NCBI RefSeq assembly: GCF_003008695.1
Contig: NZ_PXZT01000003.1
Span: forward strand, 251,439-315,438
DNA: 64,000 nucleotides
Direction of reading: 5' to 3'
Source: Trichococcus alkaliphilus
Lineage (GTDB): Bacteria; Bacillota; Bacilli; Lactobacillales; Aerococcaceae
This document shows, piece by piece, positions 9,597 through 18,672 of the stretch. The first letter of the stretch is position 1, and each line of letters starts with the position of its first letter. The notes below the pieces were generated by a model. The model searched no databases. It had not been told where the DNA came from and saw nothing but the letters and a program-made list of their open reading frames with translations. The position numbers and the translations under genes were made by a program.

Positions 9597-9625
9597 ATTA
9601 TGCCCAATTTCTTTTCCCTTGTCAT
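9597..9625 (-). promoter_or_regulatory. Promoter of liaXYZ
   Basis: Minus strand: -35 ATGACA (9620-9625), 17-bp spacer, -10 CATAAT (9597-9602), about 90 nt before liaX. The stretch CTTTAGACC just upstream could be part of a LiaR site, which is unproven. Confidence 0.55.
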
Positions 9626-9678
9626 AGGTCTAAAGATTGATTTTCCCTTCAGCAGAAATGACTAGAGGGTAGCATGTA

Positions 9679-9712
9679 CAATAAAAGGCCAACCGGAATC
9701 GGCTGGCCTTTC
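9679..9712 (-). terminator. Terminator after uvrA
   Basis: Stem AAAGGCCAGCCG / CGGTTGGCCTTT with a short loop, followed by TTTTATT on the minus strand. Confidence 0.85.
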
Positions 9713-9717
9713 GCTAT

Positions 9718-12567
9718 CTATTTTGTCTTTTTGTTTCTTGCTTTATCCCGTTCCAGAATAGGCTTCAGAAATTGGCCGGTGTAGCTGCCCTTCACTTCGG
9801 CGATTTCTTCCGGAGTGCCGGTTGCAAGTACAGTTCCCCCGCCGGCTCCGCCTTCAGGACCCATATCGATGATGTAATCGGCAGTTTTGATTACATCCAG
9901 ATTGTGTTCGATCACGACGATCGTGTTGCCGGCTTCCACCAAGCGGTCCAAAACCTGCAATAATCTGGCGATATCGTGTGTGTGCAACCCCGTGGTAGGT
10001 TCATCCAGTATGTAGAATGTCTTTCCGCTTGAAACGCGTTGCAGTTCACTGGCCAGCTTCATCCGTTGGGCTTCACCGCCGGATAAAGTCGTGGCTGGTT
10101 GCCCCAATGTCACATAGCCGAGGCCGACATCTACGATGGTCTGCAGTTTGCGCCTGATTTTAGGGATGGCTTCAAAATAGGCCAAAGCTTCCTCAATCGT
10201 CATATCCAAGACTTGGGCGATGTTCTTTCCTTTGTATTGCACTTCCAAAGTTTCGGAATTGTAGCGCGTGCCATGACAGACTTCGCAAGGCACGTAGACA
10301 TCCGGCAGGAAATGCATTTCGATCTTGAGAATGCCGTCTCCGCGGCAGGCTTCACAACGACCACCCTTGACATTGAAGCTGAAACGGCCTTTTTTATAGC
10401 CGCGTATTTTGGCTTCGTTGGTGCTGGCAAAAAGGTCGCGCATGTCATCGAAGACGCTGGTGTAGGTTGCCGGGTTGCTTCGCGGCGTCCGTCCGATCGG
10501 GCTTTGGTCGATATCGATGACTTTCTCCAGACCTTCGAACCCGCTGATTGTCTTGAACTTGCCCGGTTTTTCTTTCGTACGGGTCAATTCTTTGGCCAGG
10601 GCCGTCTTCAGGACATTATTGACCAAAGAACTCTTCCCTGAACCGGAAACACCGGTGACTGCCACGATTTTACCTAAAGGAAAGGCAGCATCCACATTCT
10701 TCAGATTATTTTCAGTGGCGCCGGTGATTTCCACGGCACCTTTGTCTTCTGTCCTTCGTGTCTCCGGAACCGGGATGAACAATTTCCCTGACAGATATTT
10801 CCCTGTCAGCGATTTTTTGTTTTTCATGACTTGCTCAGGTGTACCGGCAGCCACGATTTCGCCGCCGAGTTCACCAGCACCCGGTCCGATATCGATCAGA
10901 TAATCCGCCTGCATCATCGTGTCTTCATCATGTTCCACAACGATCAACGTGTTGCCAAGGTCGCGCATATTTTTCATCGATTCGATCAACCGATTGTTGT
11001 CGCGCTGGTGCAACCCGATGGATGGCTCATCCAAAATGTAGAGCACACCGGACAGATTGGAGCCTATTTGCGTCGCCAAGCGGATCCGCTGCGCTTCCCC
11101 ACCGGAAAGTGTGCCCGCCGTCCGGCTCAAGGTCAAGTAGTCGAGGCCGACGTTCTTCAGGAAAGTCAATCGGGACAAAATTTCCTTCAGGATAGGCGCG
11201 GCAATCTGCTTCTCTTGTTCCGAAAGGGAAATCTCCTCGAAGAAAGCGACCGCATTCTCGATGGAAAACTCCGTGACTTGACCGATGTCGTGTTGGGCCA
11301 CCTTCACGGACAGGGCTTGCTCATTCAAACGATAGCCATGGCAAGTGTGGCAAGGCAGCTCGGTCATGTATTGGCGCATCGCTTCGCGCGTAAAATCGCT
11401 CGATGTCTCTTTGTAGCGTCGATTGACATTGGTGATGACCCCTTCAAAAGGGATATCGACATCCCGGACACCGCCGAATTCATTCTGGTAATGGAAATGG
11501 AACAATTCGCCTCCAGCACCATAGAGCAGTTTCTGCTGGGTATCGGTGCTTAGTTCGACGTACGGAAGGTCCATATCGATCCCGTTCTGCACACAAAATT
11601 GGCGCAGCATTTCCGGGTAGTAATTCGAGCTGATCGGGTTCCAAGGCACCAGCGCCCCTTCATTCAGGGAAAGCTGTTTATCCTGAACGATTAAGTCAGG
11701 ATCGACTTCCAATTTCATCCCCAGCCCATCACATTCGGAACAGGCTCCATAAGGCGCGTTGAAAGAAAACAGGCGCGGTTCGATCTCACCGATCGTAAAT
11801 CCGCAATAGGGACAGGCGTGGTGTTCGCTGAACAAAAGCTCTTCACTGCCGATGACATCAACGATGGCGTATCCATCGGCCAAATGCAACGCGGCTTCGA
11901 TCGAATCGAAGATCCGCGAACGGATACCCTCCTTGATGACCAGCCGATCGACAACGATCGCGATGTCATGTTTTTTATTCTTTTCCAATTCAATGTCTTC
12001 GGAAACATCAAACAATTCCCCATCGACGCGGAGGCGGACGTAGCCTTGCTTCTTGATATCCTCGAACACTTTTTTGTGTTGCCCTTTTTTCCCTTTGATG
12101 ATCGGTGCCAGTATCTGCAGTTTCGTGCGTTCCGGCAGCTCCAGAACCTGATTCACCATCTGTTCGGGCGATTGGCTGCTGATTGGCGTGCCATCATTCG
12201 GACAAATCGGATGCCCGACACGTGCAAAAAGCAGGCGCAGGAAATCGTTGACTTCCGTAACTGTGCCGACTGTTGAACGCGGATTGCGGTTCGTCGTCTT
12301 TTGATCGATCGCAATCGCCGGGCTCAGGCCATCGATACTGTCCACGTCCGGTTTGTCCATCTGGCCCAAAAACTGGCGCGCATAGGCGGAGAGGCTTTCC
12401 ACATAACGTCTTTGCCCTTCCGCGTAAAGCGTATCGAAAGCCAACGAGCTCTTGCCCGATCCGGAAAGGCCGGTCATGACGACAAGTTTGTCTCTCGGGA
12501 TGGTGACATCTATATTCTTCAAATTGTGCGAACGGGCTCCCCGTACGATGATTTGGTCTTTTGCCAT
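9718..12567 (-). CDS. uvrA: Excinuclease ABC subunit A
   Basis: DNA-damage recognition ATPase of nucleotide excision repair; acts with UvrB and UvrC. 949 residues, full length. Two ABC modules are visible: Walker [10 protein letters not shown] near residue 33 and GVSGSGKSS near 640, with signatures [12 protein letters not shown] and [12 protein letters not shown]. Zinc modules are CPYC...CSEC (about 253-283) and CEAC...CEVC (about 738-764). uvrB, its usual operon partner in Firmicutes, is not adjacent; a metal-sensor gene lies upstream instead. The promoter overlaps a LexA box, so SOS induction is expected. Confidence 0.97.
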   Translation of the reverse strand: MAKDQIIVRGARSHNLKNIDVTIPRDKLVVMTGLSGSGKSSLAFDTLYAEGQRRYVESLSAYARQFLGQMDKPDVDSIDGLSPAIAIDQKTTNRNPRSTVGTVTEVNDFLRLLFARVGHPICPNDGTPISSQSPEQMVNQVLELPERTKLQILAPIIKGKKGQHKKVFEDIKKQGYVRLRVDGELFDVSEDIELEKNKKHDIAIVVDRLVIKEGIRSRIFDSIEAALHLADGYAIVDVIGSEELLFSEHHACPYCGFTIGEIEPRLFSFNAPYGACSECDGLGMKLEVDPDLIVQDKQLSLNEGALVPWNPISSNYYPEMLRQFCVQNGIDMDLPYVELSTDTQQKLLYGAGGELFHFHYQNEFGGVRDVDIPFEGVITNVNRRYKETSSDFTREAMRQYMTELPCHTCHGYRLNEQALSVKVAQHDIGQVTEFSIENAVAFFEEISLSEQEKQIAAPILKEILSRLTFLKNVGLDYLTLSRTAGTLSGGEAQRIRLATQIGSNLSGVLYILDEPSIGLHQRDNNRLIESMKNMRDLGNTLIVVEHDEDTMMQADYLIDIGPGAGELGGEIVAAGTPEQVMKNKKSLTGKYLSGKLFIPVPETRRTEDKGAVEITGATENNLKNVDAAFPLGKIVAVTGVSGSGKSSLVNNVLKTALAKELTRTKEKPGKFKTISGFEGLEKVIDIDQSPIGRTPRSNPATYTSVFDDMRDLFASTNEAKIRGYKKGRFSFNVKGGRCEACRGDGILKIEMHFLPDVYVPCEVCHGTRYNSETLEVQYKGKNIAQVLDMTIEEALAYFEAIPKIRRKLQTIVDVGLGYVTLGQPATTLSGGEAQRMKLASELQRVSSGKTFYILDEPTTGLHTHDIARLLQVLDRLVEAGNTIVVIEHNLDVIKTADYIIDMGPEGGAGGGTVLATGTPEEIAEVKGSYTGQFLKPILERDKARNKKTK

Positions 12568-12625
12568 ATTTTCAGATCCTTCTTTGACTTATTCTTTGGT
12601 TTTCGTCTGCTTCCTAATTGTCTGT

Positions 12626-12631
12626 AGTATA
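12626..12631 (-). promoter_or_regulatory. Extended -10 promoter of uvrA
   Basis: Minus-strand TGG-TATACT about 60 nt before the uvrA start. The -35 region is weak and lies beside the LexA box. Confidence 0.55.
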
Positions 12632-12649
12632 CCATATCCAAGGCTAAAA

Positions 12650-12663
12650 AGAACATTAGTTCG
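12650..12663 (-). promoter_or_regulatory. LexA (SOS) box upstream of uvrA
   Basis: GAAC-ATTA-GTTCG matches the Gram-positive LexA/DinR operator GAAC-N4-GTTC. It lies about 19 bp upstream of the -10, where LexA would block the -35 region. Confidence 0.75.
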
Positions 12664-12672
12664 CACGGATGT

Positions 12673-13023
12673 TCAAGTCTCTTTCTTGTCTGCTGCGGCT
12701 GTATCAGCCTCTTTATGTCCATCATCCCTGCCGTGTTCGGCATGTTCGACAGCCAAATGCAGAATTGCGTAGACATGCTGATCGTCTTGACTGTAGAGGA
12801 TATTTTTTCCGCTTCTTCTGCTTTTTACCAACTTTGCTTCCCGTAGCTTTTTCAGCTGGTGCGAAACTGCCGATTGCTCCAATTCCAGTTCCTCTGCGAT
12901 GGCATTTACGTTCAGTTCCCGGTTTTCCAATACATGGAGAATCAAAAAACGGGTCGGATCGCCGATCAATTTGAATATTTTCGTAACTGCTTGTATCGTT
13001 TCTGTATTCAAGTCTGACATCAT
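12673..13023 (-). CDS. ArsR/SmtB-family metal-sensing repressor (CzrA type)
   Basis: 116-residue winged-helix repressor. HTH: LNVNAIAEELELEQSAVSHQLKKL (residues 37-60). Near the C-terminus the alpha-5 metal site is complete: Asp81, His83, His94 and His97, with the D-x-H-x10-H-x2-H spacing of CzrA/SmtB Zn/Co sensors; no alpha-3 cysteines are present. The tail adds further His/Asp residues (GRDDGH). Binding Zn(II)/Co(II) should release DNA and derepress an exporter, but no metal transporter is adjacent, so the target is elsewhere or it only controls itself. Start 13023 has AGGAG 9-10 nt upstream; 13020 is equally possible. Extension upstream to 13122 is rejected. Confidence 0.88.
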   Translation of the reverse strand: MMSDLNTETIQAVTKIFKLIGDPTRFLILHVLENRELNVNAIAEELELEQSAVSHQLKKLREAKLVKSRRSGKNILYSQDDQHVYAILHLAVEHAEHGRDDGHKEADTAAADKKET

Positions 13024-13056
13024 CTCACTTAGTCTCCTGTTCCTTACTTCAATCCT

Positions 13057-13062
13057 TATTTT
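13057..13062 (-). promoter_or_regulatory. Extended -10 promoter of the arsR-family gene
   Basis: Minus-strand TGC-TAAAAT about 35 nt before the start. An inverted repeat TTCAT-N7-ATGAA lies directly upstream and could be the operator. Confidence 0.45.
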
Positions 13063-13154
13063 AGCAAATTCATCCGTTCTATGAAAGCTATTGCCCTTGC
13101 TGTCGAAATCAAGCAGCTGCAAGCAAACTGCCTTGGCTTAAGAACTGACTGACC

Positions 13155-13197
13155 CAGAAAAAAAGCGTTGCAACACCGCTTGGGCATCGCAACGCTT
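13155..13197 (-). terminator. Terminator of the distal pst operon
   Basis: Perfect stem AAAGCGTTGC / GCAACGCTTT followed by seven T on the minus strand, just after phoU. Confidence 0.92.
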
Positions 13198-13203
13198 TCC
13201 TCA

Positions 13204-13872
13204 TTAAATTTTATGGTGGACATTCAGTTCTACGACTTCTCCGGAATCCAAGTAAATGATCCACTCGGAGATATTCGTTACATAATCGCCTATTCTTTCC
13301 AAATAAGTCGAAATGCGCATGTAATTGGTCCCTCCGAAAATGATGTCAGGATCCTGTTTCATATGCTCGATGCAGCTTTCGTAGATATTTTTTGCACGTT
13401 CATCTATTTCTGTATCCCTGGATGCAATCTCGCGTGCCCGTTCAACATCCATTACAACGTAAGCATCCAGAACTTCCCTTACCATCGCCATGACCATCAA
13501 GGCAGCTTCCGCGATAGCTGTTTCGATATCGGCATCATGCTTGGTGCCTTTCACTTTGATCGTCGACTTTGCGATACTGACAGCATGATCGCCAATCCGC
13601 TCTAGATCCGCACTGGCTTTCATCACGGTTACGATTTTGCGCAAGTCAGTGGTGACCGGCTGTTGCAAGGCTATCAATTCGAAACATTCGAGCTCCAACT
13701 CGTTCTCCAATGCATTGATGGCTGCATCTTCATCAATGACTTGCTGCGCTAATTCTTTGTCGTGCGTGACAAAAGCATCCACTGATTTCTGGATCGCTTC
13801 ATTGACCAACACACCCATCTTCAAAAAGTGAGCGTGCAAACTCTTTAATTCCTCTTCAAACACTCGTCTCAT
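13204..13872 (-). CDS. phoU: Phosphate signalling protein PhoU (distal operon)
   Basis: 222 residues with the PhoU domain duplicated; each half holds a metal-binding-type helix pattern (DKELAQQVIDEDAAINALENELE and RIGDHAVSIAKSTIKVKG; ERIGDYVTNISEWIIYL at the end). PhoU links the Pst transporter to the PhoR kinase and lowers phosphate uptake and signalling when phosphate is plentiful. It is the last gene of pstS-pstC-pstA-pstB-pstB-phoU. It is paralogous to the PhoU at 18.7-19.3 kb. Start 13872 (MRRVFEEEL) matches the other copy; the open frame to 13998 runs into pstB and is rejected. Confidence 0.93.
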   Translation of the reverse strand: MRRVFEEELKSLHAHFLKMGVLVNEAIQKSVDAFVTHDKELAQQVIDEDAAINALENELELECFELIALQQPVTTDLRKIVTVMKASADLERIGDHAVSIAKSTIKVKGTKHDADIETAIAEAALMVMAMVREVLDAYVVMDVERAREIASRDTEIDERAKNIYESCIEHMKQDPDIIFGGTNYMRISTYLERIGDYVTNISEWIIYLDSGEVVELNVHHKI

Positions 13873-13915
13873 CACAAACCAACCCCTTTGTAAATATTTT
13901 TCATTATGCAACGGA

Positions 13916-14680
13916 TCAGCCGAAACGTCCAGAAATATAATCTTCCGTTTGTTTTTCCTTTGGATTGGTGAAGATTTGGCTCGTTTCACCGAATTCAATC
14001 AATTCTCCGCTCAAGAAAAAGGCAGTATTATCAGAAATCCGCGATGCTTGTTGCATATTGTGCGTAACAATGATCATCGTGTACTCGTTTTTCAATTCCA
14101 TAAGCATCCGTTCGATCTGAGCGCTGGAAATCGGATCCAACGCACTCGTCGGTTCATCCAACAAAATGACTTCAGGTTCGATCGCCAAGACCCGGGCGAT
14201 ACAGACACGTTGCTGCTGACCGCCTGACAAAGATAAGGCGCTCTGATCCAATTTATCTTTGACATCATCCCAGACAGCTGCTTTCTTCAGGCTTTCTTCC
14301 ACGATCCGGGCGATTTTTTCCTTGTCCTTCATCCCGGCGATGCGCAAGCCATACGCCACATTATCGAATACCGAAAAGGGGAACGGATTCGGCTGTTGGA
14401 AAACCATGCCGACCTTTTTCCGCAACTCTACGGTGTCCATCTGCGGACTGTAGATATCCTGACCATTGAAACTGATTTTCCCGGTGACCGTCACATCCGG
14501 AATCAGATCGTTCATGCGATTCAACGTCCTTAAGTAGGTGGATTTTCCGCATCCGCTCGGCCCGATCAGAGCCGTAATTTCTTTTTTATGAAAATCAAGC
14601 GAAATGCCCTTCAACGCTTCGTTCTTTCCGTAATATAAATGTACATCACGCGTTTCAATAATGGGTTTTGTGCTGTTCAC
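13916..14680 (-). CDS. pstB: Phosphate ABC transporter ATP-binding protein (second pstB of the distal operon)
   Basis: 254 residues. Walker [10 protein letters not shown] near residue 37, signature [12 protein letters not shown] near 146, Walker [12 protein letters not shown] near 167, switch histidine THNMQQA near 202. It powers phosphate import through PstC-PstA. The start is GTG with AGGAGG 8 nt upstream. This operon carries two adjacent pstB genes, as in Lactococcus and the pneumococcal Pst2 operon; the products may form a heterodimer or be alternatives. Confidence 0.95.
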   Translation of the reverse strand: MNSTKPIIETRDVHLYYGKNEALKGISLDFHKKEITALIGPSGCGKSTYLRTLNRMNDLIPDVTVTGKISFNGQDIYSPQMDTVELRKKVGMVFQQPNPFPFSVFDNVAYGLRIAGMKDKEKIARIVEESLKKAAVWDDVKDKLDQSALSLSGGQQQRVCIARVLAIEPEVILLDEPTSALDPISSAQIERMLMELKNEYTMIIVTHNMQQASRISDNTAFFLSGELIEFGETSQIFTNPKEKQTEDYISGRFG

Positions 14681-14692
14681 GTTGCTTTCCTC

Positions 14693-15499
14693 CTAGCCGA
14701 AATGCCCAGAAACATAATCTTCCGTCTGTTGAATCTTCGGACGGGTAAAGATTTTTCTGGTCTCATCATATTCAATGACATTGCCCAAATAGAAGAACGC
14801 CGTATAGTCACTGATCCGCGATGCTTGTTGCATATTATGTGTAACAATGATAATCGTATACTTTTCTTTCAACTCCAGCAAGGTTTCTTCGACTTGAGAA
14901 GTCGATATCGGATCCAACGCGCTGGCAGGTTCATCCAAAAGCAGGATATCCGGTTTCAGTGCGATCGCGCGTGCGATGCAGAGACGTTGCTGTTGTCCGC
15001 CAGAGAGCGCTAAGGCGCTTTTGTTCAATTGGTCCTTCACTTGGTCCCAAAGGGCAGCTTGTTTCAAGCTGGTTTCGACGATTTCATCCAATGCCGACTT
15101 ATCTTTCATGCCATGCCTTCTCAGCGCAAAAGCGATATTCTCATAAATCGATTTGCTGAAAGGATTCGGTCTTTGGAATACCATCCCGATATTTTTCCGC
15201 ACTTCGAATACATCGACTTCAGCTACGTTCACATCAATGCCTTGGTAAATGATTTCCCCAGTCACTTTTGCGCCGGGAACAGCGTCGTTCATCCGGTTCA
15301 GCGAACGAAGATAAGTGGATTTCCCGCACCCGCTCGGTCCGATCAGCGAGGTGATTTTATTCTTTTCAAATTCCATGGAAACGCCTTTGATTGCTTCAAA
15401 ATCGCCATAATGAACATGCAGATCATTTGTCTTCAGGGCAACTTCAGCCTCAGGACGCATCCGGATGATATTCGTTTCCAGTGTCTTTTCATTCCCCAT
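14693..15499 (-). CDS. pstB: Phosphate ABC transporter ATP-binding protein (first pstB of the distal operon)
   Basis: 268 residues with an N-terminal extension of about 20 residues before the ABC core. Walker [10 protein letters not shown], signature [12 protein letters not shown], Walker [12 protein letters not shown]; note Ala in place of the Thr found at this position in the other two PstB copies. The ATG at 15499 has AAGGAGG 8 nt upstream and is preferred over an in-frame TTG six codons earlier. It ends 12 bp before the next pstB. Confidence 0.95.
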   Translation of the reverse strand: MGNEKTLETNIIRMRPEAEVALKTNDLHVHYGDFEAIKGVSMEFEKNKITSLIGPSGCGKSTYLRSLNRMNDAVPGAKVTGEIIYQGIDVNVAEVDVFEVRKNIGMVFQRPNPFSKSIYENIAFALRRHGMKDKSALDEIVETSLKQAALWDQVKDQLNKSALALSGGQQQRLCIARAIALKPDILLLDEPASALDPISTSQVEETLLELKEKYTIIIVTHNMQQASRISDYTAFFYLGNVIEYDETRKIFTRPKIQQTEDYVSGHFG

Positions 15500-15532
15500 C
15501 AAGGGTCCCTCCTTCAAATCAATTTTCCGGTT

Positions 15533-16423
15533 CTATGCTGAAGTAGCCTTCTTCTGCAATCTTCTGCCCAAACTTCTGGCAGTCAGATTGAAGATGAGGA
15601 CCGCCAACACCAGTACTGCTGAGGCACCAGCGGATACTTGCGCTCCATCCGGTTTCACGCCTTCACTGTTGATTTTCCAAATGTGCACAGCCAATGTTTC
15701 AGCAGGCCGGAAAATATTCAACGGACTTGTGATGGATTGCGGATTCCAGTTTGTAAAATCCAAAGCCGGAGCGCTCTGCCCAGCTGTATAGATCAATGCG
15801 GCTGCTTCACCGAAAATACGGCCCGCAGCCAAAATCATCCCGGTCAGAATACCCGGCAAAGCAGCTGGCAGAATGATCAGCGTGACTGTCTCCCAACGGG
15901 AAAGCCCCAACGCCAATCCAGCTTCACGCTGGGAAGACGGGATCGCCCGCAAGGAATCTTCAATCGTCCGCGTCAAAAGCGGCAGATTGAAGATGGTCAG
16001 GGACAAGGCTCCCGAAAGGATCGAGAAGCCAAAACCATACTGGATGACGAAGATCAGAAATCCGAAGAGACCGACTACAACAGACGGTAAGGAACTCAAA
16101 ACTTCGATAGCAGTACGGATGATGTCGGTAAACCAATTTTGAGGTGCATATTCCGAAAGGTAAATCGCCGCTCCCAGTGCAAGAGGCGTGCTGATCAGCA
16201 GCGTCAGGACCAATAGGTAAAAGGAATTGAATAACTGCACTCCGATTCCGCCGCCTACCTGAAAGGATTTTGCCGGAGCCGTCAGAAATTCCCATGAGAA
16301 CTGGGGCAGGCCGCGCCATAGAATAAAGAGCAGTAGACTTGCCAAGATAAGGATGATCGTTCCGGAAAATAAATAAATCAGGCCGACCATAAATTTGTCT
16401 ACTTTTTTGGGATTCATGTTCAT
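15533..16423 (-). CDS. pstA: Phosphate ABC transporter permease PstA (distal operon)
   Basis: 296-residue inner-membrane permease with six hydrophobic segments. The EAA-type cytoplasmic loop REAGLALGLSRWETVTLIILPAALPGILTG is about residues 175-205 and contacts the PstB ATPase. It overlaps pstC by 4 bp (ATGA), with AAAGGAG about 10 nt before the start. It pairs with PstC to form the channel for phosphate delivered by PstS. Confidence 0.95.
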   Translation of the reverse strand: MNMNPKKVDKFMVGLIYLFSGTIILILASLLLFILWRGLPQFSWEFLTAPAKSFQVGGGIGVQLFNSFYLLVLTLLISTPLALGAAIYLSEYAPQNWFTDIIRTAIEVLSSLPSVVVGLFGFLIFVIQYGFGFSILSGALSLTIFNLPLLTRTIEDSLRAIPSSQREAGLALGLSRWETVTLIILPAALPGILTGMILAAGRIFGEAAALIYTAGQSAPALDFTNWNPQSITSPLNIFRPAETLAVHIWKINSEGVKPDGAQVSAGASAVLVLAVLIFNLTARSLGRRLQKKATSA

Positions 16424-17343
16424 TTTTTAACGGCTCCTTTCTTACCGATGTAGCGTGTCAAAATATTGAAGAATAAAGCCATCAACAGGAGGATGGTCGC
16501 CAATGACCAGAGGACATTGTTTTCCAGGGTTCCCATCACGGTGTTCCCCATGCTCATCGTCAAAATACTTGTCAATGTTGAAGCCGGCGTCACCAGGCTA
16601 TTCGGCATCAACGTTGCATTCCCGATGACCATTTGAACCGCCAAGGCTTCTCCGAACGCTCGCGCCATCCCGAAGACGACCGCAGTCATAAGGCCTGGGG
16701 TAGCTGCCCGCAAAACCACCTTATAGATGGTCTGCCAGCGCGTCCCACCCATAGCAAGGGAAGCTTCCCGGTAATGACGGGGGACTGCGTTCAACGCATC
16801 CACTGACATGCTGGTCACGGTCGGCAAAATCATGACGAACAGGACCAAGGTGGAAGAAAGAATACCGAATCCGGTACCGCCGAACAACGAGCGGACAAAC
16901 GGCACTACAACCGTCAAGCCGATGAATCCATATACAACAGACGGAATACCAACCAACAGTTCGATGACTGGCTGCAGTATTTTTTTCCCGGATTTCGGTG
17001 AAATTTCCGTCATGAACAAGGCTGCAGCCACGGCAAACGGCGTTGCCAAAGCTGCGGAAATCAAGGTGACCAAAAATGAGCCAGCGATCATCGGCAAGGC
17101 GCCGACCAACGGGGTGCCGTCATCAGCGACGGTACCGGGGTTCCAGATGCTTTTCGTCAAAAAATCCCCTAGCGATACGCCATCCGTAACAAAGGTGGAT
17201 ATCCCTTTGCTGGTGACAAAATATAGAATGGACAGCACAATGAAGACGATGACTGCCGTGCTGATCAGACTGATGGTGCGTCCAAATGATTCCAATCTGC
17301 GTTTACTTGACTTTTTCATTAAGTTTCCTGGTGTCATTTCCAA
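16420..17343 (-). CDS. pstC: Phosphate ABC transporter permease PstC (distal operon)
   Basis: 307 residues, six membrane segments, EAA loop REASLAMGGTRWQTIYKVVLRAATPGLMTA near 185-215. The start is uncertain: AGGAGGG lies 6 nt before an in-frame TTG at 17343, while ATG codons at 17337 and 17319 have poorer spacing or a weaker site. TTG is chosen on Shine-Dalgarno spacing. It partners PstA, which it overlaps. Confidence 0.93.
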   Translation of the reverse strand: MEMTPGNLMKKSSKRRLESFGRTISLISTAVIVFIVLSILYFVTSKGISTFVTDGVSLGDFLTKSIWNPGTVADDGTPLVGALPMIAGSFLVTLISAALATPFAVAAALFMTEISPKSGKKILQPVIELLVGIPSVVYGFIGLTVVVPFVRSLFGGTGFGILSSTLVLFVMILPTVTSMSVDALNAVPRHYREASLAMGGTRWQTIYKVVLRAATPGLMTAVVFGMARAFGEALAVQMVIGNATLMPNSLVTPASTLTSILTMSMGNTVMGTLENNVLWSLATILLLMALFFNILTRYIGKKGAVKK

Positions 17344-17376
17344 GAGAAACCCTCCTCTTAAACTTTGAGCCGCAAC

Positions 17377-17411
17377 GAAAGGCGCCGTCCTCCGAAAAGG
17401 CGAAGCCTTTC
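17377..17411 (-). promoter_or_regulatory. Stem-loop between pstS and pstC (distal operon)
   Basis: GAAAGGC / GCCTTTC arms with an internal GGCG-rich loop and no T run. Such intercistronic hairpins after a binding-protein gene typically protect its mRNA or reduce read-through, which would give more PstS than permease (inferred). Confidence 0.45.
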
Positions 17412-17435
17412 ATCACAATGATATTTCAGTTGCTG

Positions 17436-18296
17436 TTATTCGATCGGTGTTACGTTTCCTTCAATGTCCCTATCGACCTTCATTTGCGTCGAAGGAATAT
17501 ATCCCAATGCTTCGATCAGATTGCCTTGCACTTCTTCCGACAGCATGTAATCCAGGAATTCTTTCGTCAATCCCGTCGGTTCACCATTCGTGTACATATG
17601 TTCATATGCCCAGATGACCCATTCGTTTGTCGCAACGTTCTCTGGTGTTGGCTCTACCCCATCGATGGAAAGCGCCTCGACATCTTCGTTGACGTACGAG
17701 AACGATACATAGCTGATGGTGCCTGGTGTTGAAGCAACGATCTGACGGACTGTTCCGTTAGATTCTTGCTCTTGGGTGATGATGCTTTCTTCTCCGGCCA
17801 GAACCCATTTATCGAATGTCGCCCTGGTCCCGCTGCCCTTCGCACGGTTCAAAACGACGATCGGCAGATCCTTTCCGCCCAATTCGGACCAATTGCTGTA
17901 TTTGCCGGTAAAGATGCCGCGCAACTCTTCCATGGAAAGATCCGTTACACCGACGCCAGGCGTCACGATAGGCGTAATCCCGACGATGGCGACACGATGG
18001 TCCACCAATTGGCTGGCATCGATCCCTTCCCTCTCTTCGGCAAAAATATCCGAATTGCCGATGTCTACCGCACCTGCGGCGATTTGGCTCAAGCCGGTTC
18101 CGGTACCGCCGCCTTGGACATTGACGAATTTACCCAGATTTTCCGCGCTGAATTGTTCCCCTGCTGCCTCGACTAGCGGTTGCAGCGCAGAAGAGCCGAC
18201 CGCGGTGATGGATTCCTCATCGACTACAGGTCCGCAGGCAGATAGCGCAAAAACGGCAGCGAGACTGACTATGGCTGAAACGTATCTTAATTTCAT
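17436..18296 (-). CDS. pstS: Phosphate-binding lipoprotein PstS (distal operon)
   Basis: 286 residues. Lipoprotein signal peptide with lipobox LSAC (Cys20), so it is lipidated by Lgt and anchored outside the membrane. The phosphate-binding loops TAVGSSALQPL (about 31) and KGSGTRATFDKW (about 154) are present. First gene of the distal operon. GGGAGG lies 6 nt before the ATG. It differs substantially from the PstS at 22.1-23.1 kb, so the two systems are diverged paralogues rather than a recent duplication. Confidence 0.95.
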   Translation of the reverse strand: MKLRYVSAIVSLAAVFALSACGPVVDEESITAVGSSALQPLVEAAGEQFSAENLGKFVNVQGGGTGTGLSQIAAGAVDIGNSDIFAEEREGIDASQLVDHRVAIVGITPIVTPGVGVTDLSMEELRGIFTGKYSNWSELGGKDLPIVVLNRAKGSGTRATFDKWVLAGEESIITQEQESNGTVRQIVASTPGTISYVSFSYVNEDVEALSIDGVEPTPENVATNEWVIWAYEHMYTNGEPTGLTKEFLDYMLSEEVQGNLIEALGYIPSTQMKVDRDIEGNVTPIE

Positions 18297-18352
18297 TGTG
18301 TACCTCCCATGTATTTACCTTGAACACATACTTATCCATCGTAACGAATGTT

Positions 18353-18391
18353 TGTAAATGTTTCGTATCTCTTTTGTAAATTTTATGTAAA
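18353..18391 (-). promoter_or_regulatory. Pho box of the distal pst operon
   Basis: TGTAAA (TTTACA on the coding strand) at 18353, 18375 and 18386: exact multiples of 11 bp, with a degenerate CGTATC at the intervening 18364 position. This matches the Bacillus PhoP box of TT(A/T/C)ACA repeats on one face of the helix. It sits 57-95 bp before pstS. Confidence 0.82.
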
Positions 18392-18424
18392 TCCACCATA
18401 TATTTTATTGATGGAACATTGTAA

Positions 18425-18452
18425 CGTTGATTTTACGTTATTTTTCTGTAAA
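18425..18452 (-). promoter_or_regulatory. Possible upstream Pho box array
   Basis: CGTTGA, CGTTAT and TGTAAA at 18425, 18436 and 18447, again exactly 11 bp apart but more degenerate. It may be an auxiliary PhoP site. Confidence 0.4.
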
Positions 18453-18579
18453 TTTACTCTACGATTATCCATATTATAACAAATTGCCGGAACGCTTGTC
18501 TTACATATAGCACAGAAATATTTATTACATTTTCATGAGTGTTTTCAATCAGCCACTTCTGGCTGCCCTTACTGAATAA

Positions 18580-18642
18580 AGCAAAAAAAAAGCCGGGAAG
18601 ATGCCGCACAATCGGGTTTGATTGCGCGTTCTTCCTGGCTTC
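18580..18642 (-). terminator. Terminator of the proximal pst operon
   Basis: Long stem (AAGCCAGGAAG...CTTCCCGGCTT plus an inner CGCAATC/GATTGTG arm) followed by nine T on the minus strand. It separates the two pst operons. Confidence 0.92.
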
Positions 18643-18672
18643 AGCATTTCTCATCCTGCATTCATAAATCTG

